Source: Ananas comosus | Taxonomy: Eukaryota > Streptophyta > Magnoliopsida > Poales > Bromeliaceae | Direction: 5' to 3' | Assembly: GCF_001540865.1 (NCBI RefSeq) | Contig: NC_033628.1 | Location: forward strand, 1,829,390 to 1,893,389 | Length of the DNA stretch: 64,000 nucleotides | In this document: piece after piece, positions 1 to 10,328 of the stretch | How the letters are laid out: each line of letters begins with the position of its first letter | Position numbering within the stretch: the first letter of the stretch is position 1 | Position numbers and translations under genes: made by a program | Notes under the pieces: generated by a model | Told to the model about the DNA's origin: nothing | The model's database searches: none | Seen by the model: only the letters and a program-made list of their open reading frames with translations

Positions 1-1330
1 TCGATTGGTATTGGTGCAATTCTTTTCTTCTTTTGTTAAGCGAAAAAAAGGAAAACAAAAAAAAAACAATGTAGTTGAATTTGTCGGCCGGTGGACTTTT
101 TCGTTCTTGTTGTTGCTCAATGTAGAAAGGCATCACTGAAAGTTACTGCTAAATTTTTATTTTTTATTGTTAAATAAAATATTATAGACTTGTAGACAGC
201 AAGTGCTCTGTTGTTTGCTTGCACATTCTATTGCAAAGAATTTATGCTGAGAAAAATAATATAAGCAGCAATAAGTATATCTCTCTCTTTTATTTTTATT
301 TTTACTTTTTTTTGGTGAGAAATGAGTTTCTCTATTGAGCATTACTATTATTATAAGCTCTACATTTTTCTCTCTACAAAATTTGTCAAAGTTGCACTTT
401 TGGTTCTTAAACCATGAGACGTGATATTTTGGTTCTTAGATTTTAATTTATTGTAATTTTTGGCTCGATGTTTATGAATTATTACAATCAATTTTTGTAA
501 TGTAATATAGTTAGCTAAATATTAGGCCTTGTTTGGTGACGTCCTCATTCGGTATCCTGTTTGTTTGTTTATTTTTTTTTTAAAAAATTTGTATATCAAA
601 AGATGTAGGAATGAACAGTAAATTGTTTAAGATCTTATCATTCAAAATTTTTTTTGACAGTAAAAAATAAAAAGTTGAAAAATTATATATTTTCACCTTT
701 CAAAATATTTGAAAATAAGTTGTTATTTGTCACTTGAGCGGATGTATATCATGCATTGTAAGGTAACTAATAATAACAAAAGAAAACTTTTTCTTTCAAA
801 ACATTAAATTATATAGAATTGGTGTTTAAAAAGGTCTGTTTCTATACCTCTCTTTTAATTGTTACAAATGGGTAGAGACTATGATACTGTAACGATCTAA
901 TTCATCAGCACTAATATTTTGTTTGGTACATCTAATCCACTAACACTAATATTTTGGTATGTACAAACAATTTGCTCAAAACATTTATTAGGCTCAATTA
1001 TCAATTCAGGTATGCCTGTCACATACAAGTTTTTCACATTTTTTCATATTATTCTATGTGGAACAATTGAATTGTCAGAGACCTTTTTTTTTTTAATAAA
1101 TCATCCAGAACAATCTAACAATTACTAACGATATAATTTAATCAAATCCCATTCATTTAGGCACCCTATTTAGTGTAGTATCCGTATATCTAAATTAACC
1201 AAACTTTATGCATAGAATTATTATTATACACATTATTACAACTCCAACCCAAAAAAAAAAAAAAAAAAAAAAAAAACAAGTACAGTATAAATGTGCCCTA
1301 TTCTAATTTTTTTAAATTTTAAACCTCGTT
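1..1330. other. AT-rich region 3' of the NLR gene, no gene seen
   Basis: No open frame here resembles a protein. The stretch is AT-rich and has an uninterrupted A run at 1251-1276. A sequence starting near 523 resembles the terminal motif of Tourist or hAT MITEs (GGCCTTGTTTGGT), but I could not find a convincing partner end. The whole segment recurs, noisy and reverse-complemented, at about 27,165-28,870. Confidence 0.6.
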
Positions 1331-4300
1331 CTACTTTACCTTAGCCCACACCTTCAAAACCAACCAAAACGAAATGAACAGCTGCGTAATCGACACAAAC
1401 GCTAGCACGAGAACGAGCCGATCCCTCACACTCGCCGCCCCCTCCGCTCGCCACGTGGCCGACGGAGCATCCGCCGCCACGTCATCCTGTCGTCGTCGGC
1501 GACGGCGACGGTGACGGTGAGGTGGTGGTGGTGGTGGTGGTGGTGCCACCTCGGATGCCGGAGCCTCCACGTGGCCTCCTCTTATTGGACTGAAGCAGGC
1601 CGCGGCGTCCACGAACTCGTCCTCCTCGGTGTTCGACGAAATGCCGCAGAGAGCGTTTCTGTGCAACGAAGGAACAGCCACTTCATCAGCTTCAAATTTT
1701 GGATTTGAATTTGAATTCGCAGGCGAAGAATCGAGTATCAAAGAAGCATCTTTGGTTGTATGAACGACTTCTTCTTCTTTGTTAGTTTGTGGTTCATGCA
1801 GGGTTGCATTTAACGGCGATTCGTGGCTTGTTTTGGCATTTTCCTCGTTCGCAGCAACACCATTGTCTTGTGTCTTGTGTACAGAGCTCTCTTCTTCTTC
1901 TTCTTCTTCTTCTTCTTCTTCTTTTTCTTGCTGCAGTTCTCTCTCTCCTTCCCTTCATCATCGTCGTCGTCGTCCTCCTCCGTCCCTCGCCCGACCACCA
2001 GAATCAGCGACCGGCACTTCTTCAGCGGCTCGGCGTTCGACCCCGCGCCTTCCCTGAGGAGAAGAGCAAGCCGTGATCTCTTCGTNGAATACCCGTGAAC
2101 ATGCTCGATATCTTTTATGAGCTCCCAATTCGCACCACCGATGGTGCACCTCTTGAGCAGTTCATCTGAGCATGCCAAATCCAATGACCGAATTGTCGAG
2201 GAGTTTAATCCCACCCATTGCGGAATTTCCTGCATGTCGTAGTCGTAAATGTGCACTCGTCGTAGCGAACCGATTGTCTCTACAGTCTTCAATGCAGGGC
2301 AGTAGCTTATGCTAAGCTCTTTGAGGGAGGGGAGGTTTGTGATCTTTTCTAATCTGGGCGTGTTCCACACGCTGAGTTCTTCAAGTGTTTCGAGGTTCTC
2401 AATGACTTCGAGAATCTTCGCGTCAACCACCCATAACTCTCGTAGTGCAGTGGCACGTTGGAGGCCGTCGGGTAAGGATCTCACTTTAGGGCAGCTTTCG
2501 AGCTGGAACGATTGCAGAAGTGGGAGCGTCCCGGTTTCGAATCCGGACCAGTTTGCTAAATTGGCCATGTTTCGTATATGAAACTTTTCCAGTTTGGGAA
2601 ATGCCACCTGTTCTTCGGTCCCTACCATCTCGTCGCCGATGGCCTCAATTACGTAAGAGTCTGTTATGGACAGAAATTTCAATTTGGGGAGTTGCCCTAG
2701 CGGTGGAAGCCGTCGGCAGAGCCTACAGTTACTAAGATCTAGTCGACGGAGATTCGGAAGCAAAGCAGTTGATATCCAAGATGGGTACTTTGTGCCGAAG
2801 TAGTTAGTGATCTTAAGAGACTCCAAGCATGGTGGGGGGCAGAGCTCCTCGAAGATCTCTTCAACTCTTTTTATGGTCGTCGGGAGCTCAAATGAGTAAT
2901 AGTCTCTGCTCTCACTGCTACAACCTAACTCGAGCTCCGTCAAATGAGGCTTGTTCTTAAGTTCCGCCCCCCGTGCATTGATATGGTTCATGGCCCTCTC
3001 CAAGTTCACAATTTGGAGTGTTCTAAGTTCCGAAAGATGCTTGATCTCTTCTAAAGTGCACCCATTCAGCTCTTCCTCAGACGCTACCGCACCATTCACG
3101 ACGAAGCCCGATAGTGTGTTGAGGAGTTTCAACTTACCTATTTTAAATGGCACATCACTGATCTCAGTCCCTGCAAGATCAAGGCTTCTTAGCCTTCTTA
3201 GCTGTTCGAGTCCCTTCGGAAGGGCACGGAGTCGCTTACACTCTTTGAGGCCTAAGAATTGAAGGTTCCATAGATGCCTAATAGATTCGGGGATTTCTCT
3301 AAGCCTTGTTGAAGAAAGATTGAGGTACCTAAGGTGTACTAAATTTCTCAATGTGTCTGGAATTTGCTTGATTGCTGTTTCACTAAGGTCTAAGACGCGG
3401 AGGCAACGAAGCTTTACAAAGACGTCGTCCAAGCCACCCCCTTTTAATGGATTCATGGAGAGAAGCAATGTTCTGAGGCTCTCTTGCTTTTTGACTTCAT
3501 TGGGGATTCCCATTATTTCTTTGCTCGCGAGTGATACGCGTCGAGTCGTTGATGAGAGGTCAAATTCGAGATCGTCCTTGAAAATTTCTTCTCGCGAGAG
3601 GAATTGCGCCAAAGATTGTAAGAGGGTATGCATCTTGAAACTTTTCCCGTTATGGTATTCGTGCTCTATTTGCAGCAGATTTCTTACTACTAATTCATTG
3701 CAGTACTCTTCTGCTATCTCTTCTAGCGTAGAATCATCTTTTTTCATCTCAACCAATCCCTCTGAGATCCATTGCTGAATAAGAATGCGTCGATTAATAG
3801 TAAAATCTGCAGGAAATAATGAGCAATAGAGAAAGCATTGTCTCAAATGAGGCGGCAAATCATTGTAGCTTAAATAAAGAGCTCCCATTACTTCCTGAGG
3901 AGGAAGCTCTTTCCAAGACCATGATTTGCTTTCATAGACTCGCTTCCATTCTTTTTTACTTCGCTCCCTAGTTCTCAAAACACCTGCTATCGTCTTGATT
4001 GCCAAAGGAAGGCCGTTGCATTTCCCGACAATTTTTTTCCCAATATTTCTCAAATTGTGAATTTCCTCCTCATTTGGAGTTACTGATCGACTGAGCAACA
4101 TCCAACCATGTTCGGTCGACAATTGTTTCACATTATGGACATGAACAGCCCCCATTTTCTTAGCGACACTTTCGTATCTCGTTGTAATTAAAACTCTACT
4201 GCCTCTAGCGCCATCTTTTAATGGAGTTTTCAACAAATCCTCCCAGATTTGTGCATCCCATACATCATCGAGTACCAGCAGGAATCTTTTTTGTGCTATT

Positions 4301-5373
4301 GTTTTCGCCAAAATGGGCTCAAGCTGAGCAATAAATCTTGCCTCAGTAGAATCTCCGCCAGCTAAGTCGATGATCTTCGTGAGGAGGCTGGTATCCGATA
4401 AGTCTTTCGAGACACAGACCCATAATATTATTTCGAAAACACCCCTTATTCTTTCATTCTCGTTTATCCTTTTAGCAAGAGTCGTCTTTCCAATCCCGCC
4501 CAGCCCGACTATCGCAAAGAGAAGGTGATCCTCTTTCTCCTTTTCTGTTAACATCTTAACCAAATTATCAGTATCAGTCTCTATATCTGTTCCAACAGTG
4601 TCAGACTCGAGTACTTGAGACATTTTACGACTTAATTTGGTTGTCTGCTTATTGGGCACTGTTGATATTAGCAGGAGCTGAGATTTTCCCTTTAAGATGG
4701 CATTCACTTTCTGATTTAGACGCCTTAGATTGTTCGCAATCTCGTAACGAAGCTCAACTTTGTCGCAGCAAGAAACTATAGGGAGAAGCGGACGTCCCTG
4801 TGCAGATAAAGAATATCCCTAAGTTCATAGCTAATCTACAAGATGTTTGAGGAATGGTACAATTGATTTGTCAGAAATATTTGTAGAAATTTGAAACTAA
4901 ACTAGGCACACAAGAAATGATCATTTACTAAGATTTTATCATAAAAAATAGGTGTCTTTTGTACAAAAACATCTACGCAAAACTAAAATCAGAACAGCCA
5001 TAGTCGAACACTTTAAATTCGTCGATCTTAAACTCTTACCGAAAATAACAATAATCCAACTATGAAACTTGTGTAGTATTGCACTTGCCTGTTGTTCCTT
5101 GGTTTTGTGCTTCTCTGCTTCAATCCAACACTGGTCAATGATGTTATCAGCTTCATAGATGGTTTCTCTCAACTCTTTCAACCAGTTCTTGATTTCGTCG
5201 TTTTGCGTCTTCTTCTTCTCAGCGTCCTCAAGAAACTCTGTTACCATCTCGAGCCTTCTCTGAAGCTTCTTTGCATCTCCTGTAATGCCCAAAAGCTTCG
5301 TTACCTCGCTCTTCATCAACTCGCCCAATCGAGTGGCCATATCCGGAATGAAGGCGCTTAGAATCATCGCCAT
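1331..5373 (-). CDS. CC-NB-ARC-LRR disease resistance protein (CNL), two exons, probably frameshifted near its 3' end
   Basis: Intracellular immune receptor of the CNL class. Exon 1 is 5373-5089 (95 codons, ATG at 5373) and encodes the Rx-type coiled coil with an EDVID-like EADNIID. Exon 2 starts at 4797 after a phase-0 intron. NB-ARC motifs appear in order: P-loop GLGGIGKTT, RNBS-A, kinase-2 LLVLDDVW, RNBS-B GSRVLITTR, GLPL CNGLPLAI, RNBS-D CFLYCSLFP, and MHT in place of MHD. About 20 leucine-rich repeats follow, to near 2,100. The frame stays open to 1810 through an acidic run and a lysine run coded by (AAG)n. Another frame, open from 1957 to 1331, reads as a more natural continuation: poly-Glu, Pro-rich and Arg-rich parts and a final hydrophobic helix (SITQLFISFWLVL). 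A one-base change in the A5 run at 1922-1926 would join the two. An N at 2086 adds doubt. The family assignment is certain; the 3' structure is not. Confidence 0.9.
1519..1546. repeat. (GGT)n microsatellite coding a proline run
   Basis: Eight GGT units at 1521-1545 read on the minus strand as a run of prolines in the NLR C-terminal extension, followed by an arginine-rich stretch from (CGN)n. The opposite-strand frames here (poly-Trp) are shadows. Confidence 0.8.
1889..1927. repeat. (CTT)n microsatellite at the NLR frameshift point
   Basis: About ten CTT units at 1891-1921 adjoin a T5 run at 1922-1926. On the minus strand they read Lys in the NLR frame or Glu in the frame of the downstream extension. 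Slippage or miscalling here would move the 3' end of the gene between frames. Confidence 0.85.
4798..5088 (-). other. NLR intron with GC-AG borders
   Basis: The 291-bp intron between the coiled-coil exon and the NB-ARC exon starts CAG|GCAAGT and ends CACAG|GGA. With these borders exon 1 is exactly 95 codons and exon 2 continues in phase 0 into GRPLLPIVSCC, a normal CNL linker. The nearest good GT donor (GTAAGAG, about 45 bases on) would put exon 2 out of frame. The reversed copy has a similar GCCAAGT at this place. Confidence 0.6.
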
Positions 5374-5812
5374 CTCCTTTATCAGGTGTTGTACATCCTT
5401 ATTTTCGCCTCTTTGATCTATCTTCTACATCGAAGAATCGATAGAGTCGGTCAATTTCTTATATTAAGATTACAATAGAGGAGAAATGGAGATAGATGTT
5501 TGACTTTATACTGCTGATGGACATGGACAAGTTCTAAATTAGAGGATTGAGATTCTTTCACATTGAATTTAAAATGGGGTAGTTTTTGTTGTGAAGAAAA
5601 CAAAAGTTGAGAATCATTTCCTAGAAAATGGGTTGTGTATGGTTTTGTTGATTCTATAACCTTATTGTGTCTTGAATTAGGAATACATGGGCTTTAATTA
5701 TTCAAGGTTGACTTTTTGTGACAGTAGTTTTTTTTTTTTTTTTTTGGTAAAAACATAGTTAGTTATGTAGCTGTTGAGAACTTAATTTATTATTAGTAGT
5801 ATTATAATTTAA
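5374..5812. other. Upstream region of the NLR gene
   Basis: Non-coding, AT-rich 5' flank of the NLR with a T run at 5730-5747. On the minus strand a TATA-like element lies about 85 bases before the NLR ATG (TAATATAAG near 5460-5468); this is a weak inference. It aligns, reverse-complemented and noisy, to 21,885-22,340. Confidence 0.4.
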
Positions 5813-7017
5813 GGGGCAATTTCATGGATACCCCTCTCAAAGTCTAAAATATCATAGATGTCCCTATAAAATTTAAAATATCACCTACACCCCTGTAAAT
5901 ACAAAAAATTATCATCAATACCTTTACTGTTAGTTACGTTAGCTTTACCATAGTTATTAAAGGGTTAAAGATGGGTTGACTTTTAAAATGACTTATTTAC
6001 CCTCAAGGTTCTCTTAAGTAAAAATGTATGGAGATCCCCTCAACTTATGCCATTTTGAAACTGCTCCCTCAACTTTATTTTTTTAGTTGATATCCATTTC
6101 AGTGTATGAAAAAAATGAGAATTTTTTAGTTTTTTTGATAATTTCACCAAATCTAGTTGCTCTATTTATATTTTATCGAATAAATAATTATATATAAAAA
6201 TTTAAATGAAAATAATGTTAAAAAATTATCTGATCTTTCTTTAATTTTGAAAGCTAAAATTTTTTTTAATCAAAATTATTCTCGATAATTTTATCTGCAT
6301 TAAATGCATTAAAAAACTGAAACATAATATATTTTAGCTTTCGAACAAAACTCTCTTTTTGTTTCAATCGACAGAATAATTCATGCATATAGTTATGTGA
6401 TTTACTTTTGCTTAAATAGGAAAAAAATAAAATCTATAATTTATTTCAAAATTACTATTACTAATTAGGAATATAAATTGATAAAGATACGCAATTTTAT
6501 CTGAACTCGATTTAAAATGAGATAAGCTTAATCAATGCTGAATAGGAATAGTTTCAGTTATAGATATCAAAAAATAAAATCCCATCGTATGTAAATTCAG
6601 TTATGCGTTTGGTCTATATTTAAACTGAACTTGAACCGAAATCCGAAACTAAAAACAAAACCAAAATTAGATAAAAACATACTATATATAAAATATAATT
6701 TTTATATATTTTTTAATAATTAATATATATTAATGATTTAATTTAATATGTATATATTAAATACTCAAATTTAGATTTACAAAATTATCTTGAAATACCT
6801 ATTAGTATTTTTATTATTAAGTATTAATAAGAGATAAAGGGTAAAAATGGTATTTTGAAAATTTAACTCCGTTTCAAATGGGACCTAACGGATCTAAACT
6901 AATAGAGGGCATTTATGATAATTTTTAACCTATTGGAGAGTATTTGTGATATTATCAATTTTAGAAGGGTATTGATGAAATTAATAGTTTCTGGAAGGGC
7001 ATCTATGAAATTATTCC
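5813..7017. mobile_element. Non-autonomous Mutator-like (MULE) element, 1205 bp
   Basis: A 9-bp direct repeat ATAATTTAA lies at 5804-5812 and 7018-7026. The element starts GGGGCAATTTCATGGATACC and ends with the imperfect inverted version GGAATAATTTCATAGATGCC; similarity between the two ends runs for about 75 bp. A 9-bp duplication with long inverted repeats is typical of Mutator-like elements. No transposase frame is inside. The homologous place in the reversed copy (near 21,880) has one copy of the target and no element, which is an empty site. Confidence 0.8.
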
Positions 7018-7026
7018 ATAATTTAA

Positions 7027-7590
7027 ATTGATAGATGAGGACAATTGATTAAAGAAACCCTCTGATTACAAAGAGGAATAATTTAGACAGCAAAGCAACT
7101 CAACCACTAGGATTTGTGACCCCTATATATTTTCATATTTTCCATTTCCCACATTGATTTGATACTTTGCGTTTAAGAAAGAATGTTTTACTTTTACAAT
7201 TGTTGAATATACTTGTAGATTAAGTTTAATGCGTTTATGCGTCCAAAAGCCCATCATTATCAGATCTTTGAACAATCCTCCTCCTACATTATCAGATAAC
7301 AGTGTTTTAATTTTTTAGTTTTTCAAATTTAATTATGATATCTGAGATACTTGAAGCATTATTCAAATCTAAATTAACAACAAATTGTAAATAGAGGAGA
7401 AAAATTACATAAAAACTCGAACTTTTATTTAATGTAATACACCAAAGTCCCATAGACACATGCATCAAAGCATAAACTGTATAAACAAAACAAATGCAAC
7501 ATTTCATTTAAACTTATTACACATAAAAATAACTAAACCAAGTTACAGATGCATGATGGATGCATGATCACTATATTAATCCAAATGTAA
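7027..7590. other. Intergenic spacer between the P450 3' end and the MULE
   Basis: AT-rich, no coding signal. It is the 3' flank of the P450 and aligns with 16,825-17,140 and 21,605-21,880 on the other strand. The homology is broken in the reversed copy by a 4.5-kb insertion opposite about 7,285. Confidence 0.6.
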
Positions 7591-8018
7591 CTATTGAACC
7601 GGTTTGAGCTTAATCGGTAAACCGTTACGGAAATCGACTTGTGGCTTCGCCATCGGATGATCCGGTCCGATTAACTCAAAATTGTAGTTTTGGATTAGTG
7701 TGTGGAGAAATATTGCAATTTCCATCCTTGCTAGGTCTCTACCTGGACAGAGTCTCAATCCCCCACCAAATGGCATGAAACTGGCCTTCTTTGTATCAGA
7801 TAAAGTCTACAAAGTAGAAGAAACAAGATGAATCAGTTGGGGGGGTGAATTGTTTTTGTACTAATTGGAACTGCTTTTGGAAGAAGAAGCTGGTTTTGAA
7901 TAAGAGCTCACCTCCCATCTCCATGGATTGAATTCATAAGGATCTTCAAAAACTGATTCATCCAAATGTGCTGCAGCTAGGTGTACTATGACACCAGTTC
8001 CTTGTGGAATTACATAGT
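7591..8018 (-). CDS. Cytochrome P450, last two exons (CYP85 clan, CYP90/CYP724-like)
   Basis: The heme-binding end of a membrane-bound P450 mono-oxygenase. The penultimate exon, 8018-7912, follows an acceptor CTTCTAG, is entered in phase 1 and codes YVIPQGTG through FNPWRWE, the PERF-like region; it ends at GAG|GTGAGC. The last exon, 7806-7591 (72 codons with stop), follows TTTGTAG and carries the heme loop FGGGLRLCPG with its cysteine ligand, then DLARMEIAIFLH and a C-terminal LPIKLKP. PWRW and the FGGG..LCPG..LA pattern place it in the CYP85 clan, whose CYP90 and CYP724 members hydroxylate steroids or brassinosteroids; the substrate here is unknown. The exon phases fit exons 1-5 at 39,250-35,437, so I treat these as exons 7 and 8 of that gene. 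Confidence 0.85.
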
Positions 8019-8149
8019 CTAGAAGAGACAAGTACTAATTAACATTAATTAATTAGCTCATTTAAAGCAATAAAAACATTAGTTAATTATCCCTATTCGA
8101 AAAAAATGTGATAAAATATCAAATTAGGGCATAAGATTGGAACTAAATG

Positions 8150-10328
8150 AGGTTGATATTTCAAAGTATCGTCAAGATTATTTAATATGACAATAAACAA
8201 TAATGACTTCGTTTTGGTTGAAAAAGCAATCGAGCAATATAAACAGAATTCGTTGCAAAAATAAAATAATGTGTTTTACTGAAAGAATAAGCTAAATTTA
8301 AGCAACATAAAACATTTAATCGAGTGGCCCTGAAATTACTTTAGATAATATAAACACTTTGGTGCACAGAATATTAAGTTCGAAGTAAATCTCTTTAATC
8401 ACAATATTCTTGATAAAAATATTTTAAATTGGTTTAATCCCGTAATAAAATAGTAATTGGTTGAAGTAGGATGATAGAAAGTATAGTGGGTAAAATAAGT
8501 ATTTGTCTTTGGTTGAAATATTTGCTTTAAAGAACAAGCGTGGTGATTGAGGTAACACCACCATATCCAAAGTTATAATATGAATTTGGAATAATTCGTG
8601 TATTAGGGTATAACGGCTACCTTCTTAATAACTTTCAACCCCGAACCAACAGGTGCGGTAGGCTCTTCATCAAAAACTTCTCTAGTTCTTTCACCATTTT
8701 TTTTTTAGTTTTTTCCTTACCAACCAATTTAACTTCACAACATTAATGGAGGAAATCTTCAATTTCATGGTCCCTTTTTATGTAATTTAAATTGGTTTTC
8801 GTCCATACATACACCAGTGGAGCACCGTGGTCTACTAAATACTCATGTCTCTAGATGAAATCACGAGATAGCCTATTCCCTTCCAGCAATTGCATTTCAA
8901 TAATATACATCTTTTTTATGAATATATAATAATTATGGTAAACGATAAGAGCACATAAACATTAAAGCGGTGATATAATATAACTTGGATAATGAGCTTA
9001 ATGTTTATAATAATGGAATTATGCAAATTATTACAGCTAGTGTCATTCTTACATTTGATAACATTTTCTTGGCTATATATATAATAGAGGAGTAAGGTCT
9101 GACCGGGGAGTAAGGGGCTTTACAGTCATTAAATATTTCCATACTCACACTTATTTAATTATTTTTGTGCGTAGTGAAAAATGATATCTTGCATCGATTA
9201 AATTCACCTCATTTATCTAATTAATTTCTCCAAATTTTACTAAACTATATTCATTACTGGTACACAGTTCCATATTAAATTCCATAATTTTCATTAACCA
9301 ACCCACATTAGATATAGTGATTTTTCATTCGCATGAAAGCCCATTTCTTTCGCCCATATGATTGAGGAACATTAGTATATGGGATATTGAATTTATGGCT
9401 ATTGAGATAACCTGATTCATTTGTAGTATTTAAGCATAGGTAGCATATAGGAAGCATTACTATGTAGGCATAAATCTTACTAATGAATGGAGAACTGCGT
9501 TCACCTATAGAAATAATAGGAATATTATTCATTCCTACTCATATTGATAACTTTCATTAAGCGAATTTAGATAACTTTAAACTAGATAATAATCACAAAG
9601 TCAAACATTACGTGCTAATCGGTTATTATCTTCTACAGTTACGATTTCCACTCTTTTTAGATTATTCCCTATCCGTTAGATATACTATTCAACAAACCAC
9701 TGACATTATCAATCAATTTGCTCTGGAATACACGCACTATCATACTATTTTTTTTGCCTCCAACCGCACATTCTTTCATTCAAGAACCGAGACTTATATA
9801 CCACAAAAATAGTTCGTGTTTATTTAATTGTATACACGAATAGCTATTTATATATGAGTAAATGCACATAGTACTAGATATAAAGTACAGAATATAAGAG
9901 TTACTATAATAGTATCATTAGGGCGCACAGCATACAGTAGTTGTTGTTGGCTATTACCGATTTTTTCCAGCCCTTTCTCTACGAATTTTAGTAGGACCAT
10001 ACAGTTACATTTTGGGAGAGATTAGAGTATTCATTTTATTTCTTAACTCATCATGGATTAATATTTATTTAAGCAGCTGGGTAATAGTTTAGACATACTC
10101 AACGCTAAAGAGGTAGCACTAACTAAAACATTGAAACCTAAGAGAGACTCGTATCATCCAATTAGAATTTTAATCTAAAGACTAAAAAAGTTAAAGAGAA
10201 TTCCAACTATTGCTAATTTGTTTAATAAATTTTACGCGAATAGTAATTATTTGTCAACTATATTATTTTTTATAATAATATTTATTTGTATCATAGTGGC
10301 TTAATCATACTTATTAGGTTATTTTTGC
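8150..10328 (+). pseudogene. Noisy copy of P450 intron 2, including its MITEs
   Basis: 8,430-9,110 matches the reverse complement of 38,060-37,470 (for example the AACCAACTTTAACTTCACAA block), and 9,110-10,328 matches 37,470-36,740 including the F2-type elements there. No coding sequence is expected or seen. Confidence 0.7.

Noticed and set aside
1511..1708. Plus-strand frame with a poly-Trp run
   Set aside because: Antisense of the (GGT)n tract that codes prolines on the other strand.
1331..1741. A separate small membrane protein gene
   Set aside because: The frame has no ATG, continues upstream to 1,957 and abuts the NLR, so a C-terminal part of the NLR is more likely; not excluded without transcripts.
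1779..2098. Plus-strand frames with Ser, Leu or Phe runs
   Set aside because: They are antisense readings of the (CTT)n microsatellite inside the minus-strand NLR gene.
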